Assembly (NCBI RefSeq): GCF_047948215.1
Contig: NC_134455.1
Location: 79,287,689 to 79,351,688 of the forward strand
Direction of reading: 5' to 3'
Length of the DNA stretch: 64,000 nucleotides
Origin: Lycorma delicatula
Taxonomy: Eukaryota; Arthropoda; Insecta; Hemiptera; Fulgoridae
Of the stretch, positions 47,619-59,049 are shown in pieces. Numbering within the stretch: the stretch's first letter is position 1; every line of letters starts with the position of its first letter. Made by a program: the position numbers and the translations under genes. A model generated the notes under the pieces. The model was not told the origin of the DNA and ran no database searches. It saw only the letters and a list, made by a program, of their open reading frames with translations.

Positions 47619-48496
47619 CTTTCCCGTCTAGAAAGTGCTGTAGCAGAGCTATAGTTATAGAAGGGAAAGTATTATGATCGGTCTAATATGGGATTATGCG
47701 GTTTTCACCGGATCTTGAGTTTTTAACACCTAAGAACCCTAAATCCCAAAAACCGTATAGAAATTTTGCAGATGTTAATGTTCGTATGTATGTGTGAGTG
47801 TTCGGCATCTCACACGTTTTTTCCAGAACTACTGACAGATTTTGACCAAATATAATGAGATTACTTCTGTATATCGGGCATTGATGACATTAAATATACA
47901 ACTTTAAAGATCAAGTGGGTGAGACTGTAGAGCAAGGATACTCCCCTGTATCTCAAGATTTCGACTAATTAAAAGTCATATTTTTTTAATAAATTGTTAA
48001 ATATTAAAAAATAACAATATTTATAAAAAAAATATCAATTTTGCAAATTCGCACCTCTACCCCAAAAAATGCTATTGTAGTCGTCTGCTATGTTGTGACG
48101 TCACAGGTGAGCGATAGAATTAAATAAATGAATAATATTTAAAGAGTAAAAAAGTGACCCGGTGGTCTGGCTGGGTCTCCAACTCGATCGCCCGGTTGTC
48201 TCGGTAGCTAGTGCGTTAAGCCTCATGGTCACATCAACCTGCTGACCGAAAAAGCGAAATTTGTTATATGTAAGTTGTGAAATTACATTAGCTTAGTTAG
48301 TTCCGAACGTCGCCGATAGTATCGCCTCACCCACTCGAATTAAATACGGTATGCGTGTGCGCTTTAGGTAGAATCATTGAAATAAATAAACTAAAAAATA
48401 TAATATTAAATAAATTATAAATATTTTAGATTAAGTTGCGTGTGTATGTGTGTATAAGCTATGCATCAGAAATAACTGTTGCCAGTTTTTTTTTTT
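47617..48496 (+). mobile_element. Family D hairpin-ended repeat, copy D5, with tRNA-like insert
   Basis: It starts with TTTCTTTCCCGTCTAG and the TAGCTATAGAAGGGAAAG side of the hairpin. GATCGGTCTAATATGGG, GATTTTGACCAAATA, GGGCATTGATGACATTAAA, a complete GTGACGTCAC palindrome at 48095-48104 followed by AGGTGAGC, and the tRNA-like insert follow. It ends at TGCATCAGAAATAACTG and TTGCCAGTTTTTTTT. Confidence 0.8.
48156..48300 (-). mobile_element. tRNA-derived insert (SINE C) in copy D5
   Basis: On the minus strand it has the tRNA-like unit: GGTCAGCAGGTTGATGTG, A box-like GGCCATGAGG, B box GAGTTGGAGACCC and CAGCCAGACC. The plus-strand body TAAGTTGTGAAATTACA adjoins the tRNA-like 5' side. It aligns along its length with the insert in D2, so the insert was probably present in a common source copy. 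Confidence 0.65.
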
Positions 48497-48499
48497 AAA

Positions 48500-48930
48500 T
48501 AAGAATGAATCATTCGTAATTAAATACTGCTTTTTTTCTTTTCAATGATTTCAAATTTCCACAAGGATTGAAAATTAGCAAAATAAATTTTTTACAAAAA
48601 AAAATTTCAGTATTTCTTATAAATTTGGTTTATTTACAGTGATCGAAGCTATTATTTTTAATAAGACACTGGATTGAGTTAGGTGCTTTCTTATAATAAA
48701 CATTTTATTTATTAAGAAAATTTTTTTTACTGAATTATTTATTTTTATTTACCTGATATTTCTCTAATTAATTATACGTAAATATTAATTTGATAAAAAA
48801 TATGTATTTTTTATTATTAACCCCATAAAAATTGAGTAAGGAGTTGTATAAAAACTGGAGTTATTCGAATGATTACATCATTTTAAATTAAGGTTTAAGT
48901 TGAATTTTCCTCTTCTCAGATAAATGTATA

Positions 48931-48968
<38 letters not shown>

Positions 48969-49620
48969 TTATTATTTTTATTTAATGATGTAATTCCAAT
49001 TCTACTCACCCTGTAGTTTAACCTTTGGCCTCTTTTTGACGCGCGTCTGTATGGAGATAATATTACAAATCTGACATAAGAAAAACCAGAAAACGCAAAC
49101 CTAATTATGCAAGTTGTGTCGCTGATATTTTTTGTTTGTTACTTTATAAAATTATAATTATTATTTATTCATACCAATAATAGTTTACAAGTTATAATTT
49201 TTATTCTTATCAATTTACAAATAAATTAATTATTAAAATAGTTTGATCTCTGATGTAAGAAATAAATAATAATAAATGTGGCATTATTATTTATTTATCC
49301 TGGTAAAAAAATACTTTATAACTGTATACTTTTACCTAAGTAAGCCTAAAAAATGTTTCACATACTGCACCAAAATTGTTAACTGCACCAAGATTCATTA
49401 AACATTTACCAATTTTAATATTTTTTACTACTTGAAAATAAAGAATCATTTATTTAAATATTTGTTTTAACACAATCTTAAATTATTACACCGATGAGTA
49501 ATACTAGGTGAGAAATTGTGGCGTTTTTTGTTTCAAAGAGATCGACGTTCTACTTAAAAAAAAGCTGAAATTAATTTATATAAAATACAAAAAAAAAACA
49601 CGAATTTATATACAAAAACA
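48500..49620. other. AT-rich stretch with one (TA)n tract
   Basis: (TA)n lies at about 48925-48964. A short GC-richer patch (GACGCGCGTCTG, about 49038) carries no further signal. Confidence 0.6.
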
Positions 49621-49624
49621 TCCA

Positions 49625-50110
49625 ATATGATATTTTTTTGTCTTCAGTCGTTTGACTGGTTTAATGCACGTCTTTGTTTCGTTTTATTCTATGTCTACTT
49701 AATTACCTTTAACATATTTTCTTCTTTTTTTTTTTACCGTGTGTATTTTCCTTTAATGCCAAATTAACTAATATATTTAACATATTCACCCATCTTATTC
49801 ATTTTCTACAAAAAGCTGACGCAGATATTTCCTGTTTTCAACTCGTTTTAAATGTCTTCATTTCATAATCTACATAATTTTTCCCTTTAACATTCAAGTA
49901 CATATATGAAAAACCTCTAATTCTTTGTTTTTCTGATTCTTATTTATTACCTTTGTTTATTTTTCGTGTAATATTTTTAATAATTTTAATTTATATTTGG
50001 CTTGTTAATCAAGCTGACAAACCAGTTTTTGTTTCATTCTTATATCCAATATACTTTGCATTTCTAGAACCTAAATAAAATATTGTAGATTTTTTTATTG
50101 TGTTTCCTAA
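49625..50110 (-). mobile_element. 3' end of a LINE, decayed
   Basis: TTGTCTTCAGTCGTTTGACT and GGTTTAATGCACGTCT at 49640-49675 match, from memory, the common 3' end of a LINE found in many hemipteran genomes (typically TTTGACTGGTTTGATGCAGC). The following 450 bp have the same T/C-rich strand bias and some matching words (AATATACTTTGCATTTCTAG), so the element reads leftwards. No translatable motif remains. Confidence 0.5.
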
Positions 50111-50114
50111 ATCT

Positions 50115-50700
50115 ATACTCCGTATAACTTATTTAAGTATTAATCTTATTACATTATAAGTCTTCAAATTCATTCATAATCTTTACCAAAATGATAATAT
50201 CGTAACTGAATATCAGTATCAGTTACTGAATATCAGTATTTTGTGTTTGGAGTGTTAATCTAAGTTAATGAACTGAACTGTTAACATCCACTAAAAAAAA
50301 GTCCAACCACTAAAAAAAAATTTTTTTTTTTTACTTTCTTTTCATTGTTTCTTTTGTACGAAAAATAAAAATAAAGGATACAATTTACATATTTGCCTCA
50401 TGTTCTCTTTTCGTTTTTTTTTAATACACTATTTTTCGTTTTCTACTTAGATTAGTTTTCTGATTTTTTTACAAGTTAATAATATATAAAAATGATAAAA
50501 GACTACATAACAGAAAATATTTTAAAAAAAGAATAATAATGTAAAAGAATTTTAATTTAGCCAAAATAATTACCGAGCGTTAAGTATAAAAATTCAACTT
50601 TCATAAGTTAATAGTCTTTTACTGAGTGAGGCACCTTTGTATTTTATGTATCATTCTAATATGGAAAATGCTTAAAGGGTAGCTAAAAGCTATTAATATG
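50115..50700. other. AT-rich stretch, no gene seen
   Basis: Perhaps further LINE debris on the left. Nothing definite. Confidence 0.45.
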
Positions 50701-50707
50701 TAGATTT

Positions 50708-51743
50708 TTACTTTCTCGTCCATATAGCAGCTACAGCGAAGCTATAGCTATATAGAAGGGAAAGAATAGTGATCGGTCAAAATTGGGCATATCCGATTTT
50801 CACTGAATCTTGACAAATTGCCCTCTAAGGACCCCCAGAAAACTGAAAAATGGCATTGAAATTTCCGACAAAAAGTACGTAAGTATGTACGTATGTATGT
50901 TGGCATGAAAATCGCCTTCTATATTCATCTGACAGAACTATTTGACCGATTTTCACCAAATTTGGCTATAATATTTCTTTCCTATAGTAGGGGCATTGAT
51001 GCTATTAAATTTTCAATTCAAAAGGTCAGGGCGGTGGGAATGCAAGGGGGAAAATGAATTCATCTCCAAATTTTGCACAATTAAGGTTATATTTTTTGTT
51101 ATAATTTTGTGAATATTAATAAACAACTTTTGTAAAATAATTTCACCCCCATCCCTAAAAATGGTTTTAATTTTTAAGAGTTATAGGAGGCAGTACAAGG
51201 AGTGATTTTCGTTGAATTTGTCACAATATTTTTTTGAACAACTGTAAAAAACATTTTTAGTATAAAGATTATTTTGCTAAATTGCACCCTCCCACTCCAA
51301 AAAATAGTAATAATTTTGAAACGTTTTAGAAGGCAGTACAGTGGATTTTTTTCGTTGCAGTTTTTTCTATTAGCATATCGTTGGATCTAAAATGTTCCCC
51401 ATCAAAGTGGGGGTCTTAACCCCGCTACTCATCCTTACACACATCCACATCCCTCTTAGCGGCCTGACTACTGCTGTAGTCAACCGCTATGTTGTGACGT
51501 CACAGGTGGTGAGCGGGAAAAATAAATAAATGAATAATATTTAAAGTGTAAAAATTTATTTAAAGTGGCCGCTAGTACCATCACACCCGCGCGAATGAAA
51601 TACAATATGCGCGCACGCTTTAATTAGAGTCATTGAATTAAATAATCAAAAAATATTGTACTTAAGTAAAATGATAAATATTTTTAATTAAGTTGTTTGT
51701 ATAAGCGGTGCATCAGAAAAAACCGATCTGAGGTTTTTTTTTT
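50708..51743 (+). mobile_element. Family D hairpin-ended repeat, copy D6, longest central region
   Basis: It starts with TTTTTACTTTCTCGTCC and a hairpin with AGCTATAGC. AGTGATCGGTC, an ACGTAAGTATGTACGTATG microsatellite, GACCGATTTTCACCAAATTT and GGGGCATTGATGC follow, then an extra 250 bp not seen in D1 (two related blocks with CACCCCCATCCC and CACCCTCCCACTCC). The full GTGACGTCAC palindrome at 51494-51503, ACACCCGCGCGAATGAAA and TGCATCAGAAAAAACCG end it. No tRNA-like insert is present. Confidence 0.8.
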
Positions 51744-51889
51744 ATTATAATTGCTGGTTGGTCTAATTTTATTTATTCTTTGCTGGATTGTACACATAGA
51801 ATCTCTCAGAGTATTTCTTACGAGATAGTTTATTTTTTTAATTATTTTTTCTTTTATTTTATACTAAGGGAACGTGAAGGGAAAATCCT

Positions 51890-52740
51890 GTAACTGTGTC
51901 GTTAGCTTTTTTAGGTAGATGTCATAAGAAAATTATCTACTCTAATGGGTACCATCATTCGACTTTCGGAAAATTTTGACATATCTTCGCGTTTCACATC
52001 CCTCAGACCCCAAAACCACCGTCAGCTCAAACGTTTATTTCATTTTTTTTTGTGGACACTTTAACTGCAGTAATTTTGCGCCAATAACTTTCAAATTTTT
52101 CCTTAATAATAACTTGTCAGAAAATCTCGGTCGAGTTTGTTAACGGCAAAAATCGGACCATGGGGGTTGAAATGTGGGGGCTTTTTCGAAAAAATCAAGT
52201 ATCGCTCTAACTTTTTTATTAAGAAAAAATCGAATTCGTTTAAAGTTACTACTATTCTTTCTACAAGACCTTAAACTTATCTAAGTAATTTTGTTTATAT
52301 AAGTAATTTTTGTTTATATCATCAGCCATTGGCCAAGGGGGTTGAAAAAATGGGGTTTCGAAGACAAAAAAAGACTCATACCTCTCTTAATAGGCACAGT
52401 ATCGAATCGGTTTAAAGTGGTCGTTAGTCCTCTAACCATCACCTAAAACGTTCATCTGAAACAGTTTTTGATATGACCAACTCTTACGGCAAGGGATGAC
52501 CAAAATGTTGCTGGAATTGTAAGAAGGGGCTAGTCGTATGCTAAACATGTGTAAAGGTTTTCACATGCAACCATTGTAGTATTAAGTAAATTTGAAGTTT
52601 TTCTTAAATTTACGGTGGAAATCTTTTTTGTCCCCTACTTAGCACAGGTGAAATCTACCTCTGCCTTCTGGCGTGCCGAAAGGGATTTTTTTTTAATCGA
52701 AGTGGTAGGACCACGATAAATAGTTTCAACTTAAGGTATA
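51890..52740. repeat. Uncharacterised moderately GC-rich interspersed repeat
   Basis: It differs from its flanks in composition and contains internal near-repeats (GGGGGTTGAAATGTGGGG at about 52155 and GGGGGTTGAAAAAATGGGG at about 52338; AATCGAATTCGTTTAAAG at about 52228 and AATCGGTTTAAAGTGG at about 52405). This suggests an internally duplicated unit of about 180 bp. No protein motif is visible. Confidence 0.5.
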
Positions 52741-52744
52741 TGTT

Positions 52745-52985
52745 TTTAATTTGGATGAATGTTCTTCTCGTCTTTGTTTCGTGCATTCTATTCTTATTTT
52801 TATTAAATATTAGAATATAAAAATTATTACAAAAATATTAAAAAAATCCAAAATTCTTCCATTAAAGTAATTCTACCACTTTCCATCTACCATCTTCAAA
52901 ATAATGCCAATATTGTTTGAAACGTTGAATTTTGTTAGAAAAGTTTGTTTTTATAATTCTAGTCTTAAAAAAATAATTATTATTA
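52745..52985. other. AT-rich spacer
   Basis: Nothing recognisable. Confidence 0.5.
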
Positions 52986-52989
52986 AGTC

Positions 52990-53060
52990 ATGTATAATTT
53001 CATCCGGTGGTTCCAGATTAGAACCGAGGGCAGACATGGTTTTTTCATAATTCATTATCA
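52990..53060 (+). mobile_element. SINE A scrap
   Basis: TTTCATCCGGTGGTTCCAG, a decayed B box (ATTAGAACC) and GCAGACATGGTTTTTTCAT follow the order of the SINE A head and middle. Confidence 0.5.
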
Positions 53061-53089
53061 TCCATTATAGTAACTATTTTTGAATATCA

Positions 53090-55000
53090 CTTTATTATTA
53101 TTATTATTGTCATTGTCATTATTATTAAATTAATTAATTAATAAATGGTGATTTTTACAAATAAGATATTTATTTATATTTTGTTTTTTTAATATGAAAA
53201 AAGTTTTTTTTAAAATAATTATTAAATACAAAAATTTTAGTTAATTTTTAAAAGGTTCAAATAAAATTTACTACAGCCTAATCTGATATTTATTTTTTTA
53301 TAATATTTTAATGAATAAAAAGTAAATATGTATTACATAATAATGTTTTTTTATTAAAAACTGATTGAATGCATTTTACTAAAGTGGCCTAATTTTTTTA
53401 TAAGGAATTTAATACCAAATAATTATCATTATCAAATATTTACATTTCTTAAATACAAATTGATAAATTATTACTGAACACAACGCAAGGAACTGATGTT
53501 TATATAAAAAATATGTCATTTATTATTAAATAAGTATTATAAGAGATTAAATAGCGTTAGAAAAAAGTATATTTAATATTGACATATGAGAAATAGTATG
53601 TATTAATTGGGATAGGTCCAGACATAATCTTACACGTTACATGAATTTATTTTTAATTTTTTCCGACAGTTTTTTTATAAATAACAAATAGAAAATATCG
53701 TTATCGCCCATAAATTTGTTTGAAAAATTTTGTCGTCCTGTCTACAATAAAAAAGAAAAACATTAATGTTTTATATATTTGCATAAACGTATTTATGTAA
53801 ATATTTGATATTCTTTGATTTTTTTGGAATCAATATGGTTTTGAAATAACAAAAAAAATTTCTAAAGCACACTAAAAGGGTGTTTTAAAAATGCATAAAA
53901 TCCACATGAAATTAACTTTTCTTTCAAGCGATCCAAATTTTAAATTTAGTAATAATTTTTCTAAAATTGTTTAAATAAGAACCGTACCAAATACATAAAT
54001 TTCATTACCCTTAACAAATGTGTTGTAAACCATAATACCTTGACTTATACATTATACCTTGACTTAGTATCTAATACAACGAACAATATTCTATGAGCTA
54101 GGATACTCAACCAATAATCATTAAATGAATATTTAATAATTATTAATGGTAAAATTGAAATTCGAATAATAATTAAACGAATACATACTCAATACTTTCA
54201 GAATTGTTATAAAAAAATAATATAAAAAGCTTTTAACTTATAATTATGTTTTTTTAGTACTTTTCTTGCTTTTAGTGATATGCATATCACTATGCATATC
54301 TGTTTGCCAGACAAAATATAATGGCTTTTAAGTAAATTATATATTTTTTACGTATATAGAGAAATTTCTTCATTCATAAAATTTTAAAAGTAGTAAAAAT
54401 ACTTTTGGTAGAAACAAGCATGGTTTTTAGTTAAAATAAAAACTTCAGTAATTCACAAAAAATTCAGAAATATGCTTGTTACTAGTAGCCGGAACAAAAT
54501 ATACATATAAAAAGAATAGTAATGCAGACGGACTGTTTGATGGGTTAGACATTTATTGTTCGGAGGAGACTTTAAATTATCTTCTATGGTTATGTTTTTT
54601 TTGACAAGTAGGTAAAAGGATTTATTCACAGTTCGATTTTTCAAAACAATGCTAAAAGGAGGATATTCCTTACTATCTGTCTTCTTTATCCCTGATTTCA
54701 TCTTTCCCATTTTGGAAACTAAAGATGATTCCTACTAGAACCGTGCTGAAGAGATCGAATCCTGTAGACTAAGTGAATTTTTGGTATAATCTGATGGTTT
54801 GTGAAACAATCCAGGTAAGGATCTTATATCCTCTCAGATGGCTGTACAATTAGACTAACTGTTAAAAAAATTATTGTGAATAACTGCGCCTATCTTCTCC
54901 AAGAATTTAAATACAAAAATATATTTTCCAAAAATTTTAGGCTTGTCTATGACGGAAAATTTTGTATTAGGATTTATTTTAGCATTTGGCTGTTATTGAT
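53090..55000. other. AT-rich stretch with TTA/TCA microsatellite
   Basis: A (TTA)n, (GTCATT)n and (ATTA)n mixture lies at about 53090-53143. An 85-codon minus-strand frame at 54453-54710 has no recognisable domain. Confidence 0.5.
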
Positions 55001-55004
55001 ATGA

Positions 55005-55071
55005 AAAACCTCTAGTTCAATCTCGCCGTCAGGCACTTTGCTGGAAATTAAATTAAATTAAATTAAATTAG
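55005..55071 (+). mobile_element. SINE scrap ending in (AAATT)n
   Basis: AGTTCAATCTCGCCGTCAGG (B-box-like) and CACTTTGCTGG precede five AAATT units (55045-55070). A short tandem repeat as a tail is common in tRNA-derived SINEs. Confidence 0.45.
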
Positions 55072-55074
55072 TTC

Positions 55075-56700
55075 AACAGTTAGAGAAAATACTGATGCGA
55101 AAGCAGTTCATAAAATTAACGTATGGAAGTACGAAAAAATTTTACAATATTTTAAGATAATCATTTCTATAACTTGACGAAAATTAGAAATAAAAATATT
55201 TAAAAACTTTTTAAAACGTCTAAAGATCAGAATTTTTTCTCATTTCATTACACATTCTTAAAATATTTCTTAAATTTAAAACAGTAATATTATGCTAATA
55301 TTGGTAACAATTTACTATATCATAAGCTAAAATATTAGATCTAGTTAGTTCACATGATTTAAAAAAGTAAGCGATAAGCCAAGATGTCACACTATAATAC
55401 TGATAATAAATGGACCAGTCTATTGATAAGAGATGAAGTATTAATTGACAGTAGTGTGGTGGGAGAGCAGCGCGTGTTGACATCAGTCAATGAACTGAAA
55501 TCAGAACTCAACTATTATTATTATTACGTAACTTGGTCTCTCTATGAAAAAACTTAAGATGCCTAGGTCAGCAAAGCATGGCTTACAAATTACATATTTT
55601 GATTATCAAATATTGTGTTATATTTAGGCCGTTAAGATATTTATTGTTGACAAAAATTTACATAACTTAATAATGTTGGTGTATGATCATCATATTTATA
55701 GAAAAATATCACAGGTATTACCGATGTCAAGGGTCGGATTGGAAAAATCCATCAAATTTAAATAATATTTAAATTAAAACTAAATACTGTATTTAAAAAA
55801 AGAAGATAATTAAATATTAATCAATCAGCAAATCTTATTATTTGGGTAATTTGTGACGATGTAAGTAATAATAATGAATACGGCGGCTATTTATGGCACG
55901 ACTACAAACTTCAATTACTTTCATGTTACGCTTTTATAATGACTTGGATTTTGCTATGTATTTTCAGTACAGAACGTAATGTAATTAGGAAACTACGTTC
56001 TCTCTTTTTCTTTACAAACGGACTTGGTAAATTACTGAATATTTTCGTAAGTAGTCTTCAAAGTTCTTTAAATACCAGTGTGTGTTATAATTACGAAAGA
56101 GGAATTATCAGGATTTTCTTCGGATAACAGTTTTTTTCAGTTACTCACAAAATATTTTTATTAAAAATTCTTAGAAATTTTCTTATTATTATAGTTTTAT
56201 CTATTTAATTTTTTATTCTATGAAAGCCTCCACTAAAATGACTTCCCAATGATTAAATTAAAAAGTATTTTTTATTTTTTTTTGCAGAAAGGAAAAGCAT
56301 GGAAGGAGATTTTAATCCAAAATTTCAAAAACGTTAGAATGAAAATTGTTTATTTTTTTATTCATATCTTCTTTAGTTTTTATTTAAAATTTTTCTTTAA
56401 AAAATTCATTTCTAACAAATAAATTTCTATAATGGCATAAAATCTAATATCTGATAATTTTGTTTAGTTTTGAGAAAACAAATTCTATATGTGTATATAC
56501 GTTTATACACATTAAATTCTTCATTATTCTTTATTTGATCCGTCAAAAGTGTTAACTATAAATATGAATTGAGAAAAAAGTGTAAAAAATAAAAACGTTT
56601 TGGTAAGAATATCAATGAAAAGAAATATTTAAAAAATGGACCAAATATCGGATACTCTTCTACTTTATTAGTAAAAATAAATTGTGATATATATTTTGAA
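55075..56700. other. AT-rich stretch, no gene seen
   Basis: Nothing recognisable; short open frames only. Confidence 0.55.
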
Positions 56701-56712
56701 AGACTGTTTAAA

Positions 56713-56872
56713 GGTGTTAAATCTTCTAAAATGTTATTTTAGAATATATCACACAGAAGTTAAAAACTTCTAAAATGTTATTTTAGAAGATTTTAGCAGA
56801 AGAAGATTTTACAGATTTTATAGAAGAATTTAGACTTTACAGAAGATTTTACATTTTAGAAGATTTAACACC
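56713..56872. repeat. Compound inverted and direct repeat cluster
   Basis: A perfect 22-bp inverted repeat (56713-56734 with 56851-56872, arms starting GGTGTTAAATCTTC) encloses two copies of a small hairpin word (TTCTAAAAT, GTT, ATTTTAGAA) at about 56724 and 56770, and several GAAGATTTTA or GAAGAATTTAG direct repeats. The whole can fold on itself as a long arm. Confidence 0.85.
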
Positions 56873-56879
56873 GTTAATC

Positions 56880-57990
56880 TACATTTTAACTATTTCATTC
56901 TTAATGCAAGTAGTACTGGCCAATCAATGCATACGACATATGAGTACGTACCTTAACTGCTGTAGTTAAAAATAAATAATTTTTTCTTTAATTTAAAAAT
57001 TACAGCTTCTAGAGGAATCTTTTCTGATTTATCTTTCAGGTTGATTTTAGTTGTCTATATAGCTACGTAATCACCTAATTTGCATTATTAAGCCATTCTG
57101 TGAGTTTATATTCCCGAATTTTCATTTTTATCCACTTCTTTAATATCCATCCCGTAATTTTACTCTTGGCTACCATGAACACATTCAGTTATTGGTGGTA
57201 ATTATCGAAAGAAAAGAAAATTGTTAAAATCCGTTGGTGACGTGGTTCCTTTTGGCAGAAACCAATGATCAGTTTAAAAAAATATATTGAATAATATTAA
57301 TTTTAAAAAAATTCAGTTTAAAAATAAATAAAATTAAGTTAATGCAATCTCTTAGAAAGAAGGATAGTGAATTTTGAATTTTAAGATAAAACATAATTTT
57401 ATTACGTAGGAATTTAATACTAATAATAATTTAAAAAAAAGAAAAATGACATCAAGACCACGTAATGTGATGGACGTATATAGAATTATAAGATTCTCAA
57501 TGTCCGTACCGATGCTGAATATTATTTATAATCCATACTGTGTATGAAAGTTTTAAGACGAGTTATCTAGATTTTTGGTGATTTTATTAACGGTGCTACA
57601 TATCTTGTGCAGAAACTCCTGCCCTAAACACCATATAAAATCATATATTGTGAAGCATACATATATATCAGGAATCCCACTGTCCCTACTTACCCACCGG
57701 ACAGTAAAAACAGTTTTTTGTCAATTTTTAGCCGATTTTCTTTTTTGTCTAACAATCTTTTTCAACATCATGATAATATCCCAAAAAGCAGCACTGTCGA
57801 TTGCAACAAGATTTATTTGAATCGGATTAATAGGAAAAATTTATGCTAGAACAAACATAAAAAAGTAGGGTAAAAAAGAAATATACAGGTTGAATTATAA
57901 CCTCCTTTTTTGAAGTCGGTTAAAAAAGATTAACAAAGAAAATTTCACATCCAAACCAGACTGGAACAAGCAAGAAAATTATGAGGCAAG
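56880..57990. other. AT-rich stretch, no gene seen
   Basis: At about 57895-57930 the words AACCTCCTTTTTTGAAGTCG resemble a motif common in insect interspersed repeats. The 81-codon frame at 57575-57820 has no recognisable domain. Confidence 0.45.
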
Positions 57991-57999
57991 GAAGTTTAA

Positions 58000-58330
58000 T
58001 ATCATAAAATATCAATTAGAAAGAAAAAAAGACAACAAGAAACGTAGAAAAACGTTTCAAAAGAGACCTTCGAAATTTGGTGGTACGAGAATATTATAAA
58101 AATAAATTCGTCTGATATATCAAAACAAAGATGTTGTAAGATGAGTAGGAGAGAATAGAAATTAGGGGAAGGATCTTGTAAAAGAGACGAACAAGAATTA
58201 GGTTCATGGGTCATATGTTAAGATGTCCAGGTTTAGTTAATTTAATAATAGATCGATATATGAAGGGTAAAACTTAACGGAAGTCAAAGATTGAAATCTA
58301 TGAAAGAAATAACTGCTGCTGATAATTTAG
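58000..58330 (+). pseudogene. LINE remnant: C-terminal region
   Basis: Translations give FEIWWYENIIKIN near 58070 and, in one good frame, RRTRIRFMGHMLRCPGL and LIIDRYMKGK at 58177-58268. This is the 'FEMW.WRR.LKI.W ... R...GH.LR...L..LI..G.M.GK' C terminus of a common arthropod LINE. It is related to the element at 25.1-25.6 kb. Frameshifts are present. Confidence 0.62.
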
Positions 58331-58659
58331 CATGCATTAAATTCTTTAAGGTTAACAGATTCGCAAAATAACAGAATAGAATGATTCGGAACATCAAATT
58401 AGTCCTATGGCTAAAGACTTAAAAAACCAACTACTTTAAAATTCATATATTGGAATGCGATAAAAAATCTCATTAAATTTATTGAATTGAATGAAACGCC
58501 CAATTTATACAACCTAAAAAAAAAGAATAATCAGGTAATAACTAAAACAGACGTAGATGATTATCTATCTACATTTTCATTTTAAAACTATAAACGTTTA
58601 CTCTTAATTTTTAATAGGTTTGAAGTTAGATTTTCTTAAATAATCTAAATAAAGTGATG

Positions 58660-58805
58660 TTTTTCAGTCCCAGGTTCGAATATCGGTCAGGGACGGCATT
58701 TTTCATACGCTACAAAATTTCATTTCCATACCCAACGTACAAGCTTCAAGCTTATGTGGCAATATCATCAAGCCAAAGAAGGTATGACATAATTGTCCAA
58801 TTTGA
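58660..58805 (+). mobile_element. SINE A copy lacking the first part of its head
   Basis: It begins near CAGTCCCAGGTTCGAATATC (B box). GGCATTTTTCATACGCTAC, AAAATTTCATTTCCATACCC and AAGCTTATGTGGCAATATC follow. It shares the body of the copy at 36.8 kb. Confidence 0.75.
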
Positions 58806-58809
58806 AAAT

Positions 58810-59045
58810 TTTTTTAATATAATTAATTATTTTTTATTTATTTTCAGTTAACTTTTTTTATTTTTTTTTAATATTGCTTAATTTTTTTTAATTTCTTTTA
58901 TTTCTTTCACTTTTACAGAAATAATAATTAATGAGTAATCCTAATACTAATTATAATATTACTTAACTAATCATACTTAATTTAACATTGTTTTATAATA
59001 CAATTTAATATTTATTACTTAACTTAATTATACTTAATTTATATT
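58810..59045. other. AT-rich spacer
   Basis: TAATTA and TTAAGT words repeat and may be the 3' tail of the LINE to the right. Confidence 0.4.
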
Positions 59046-59049
59046 ATTT

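Noticed and set aside
57575..57820. 81-codon frame with hydrophobic C-terminal half
   Set aside because: No recognisable family, no supporting splice or promoter context, and composition expected of AT-rich DNA.
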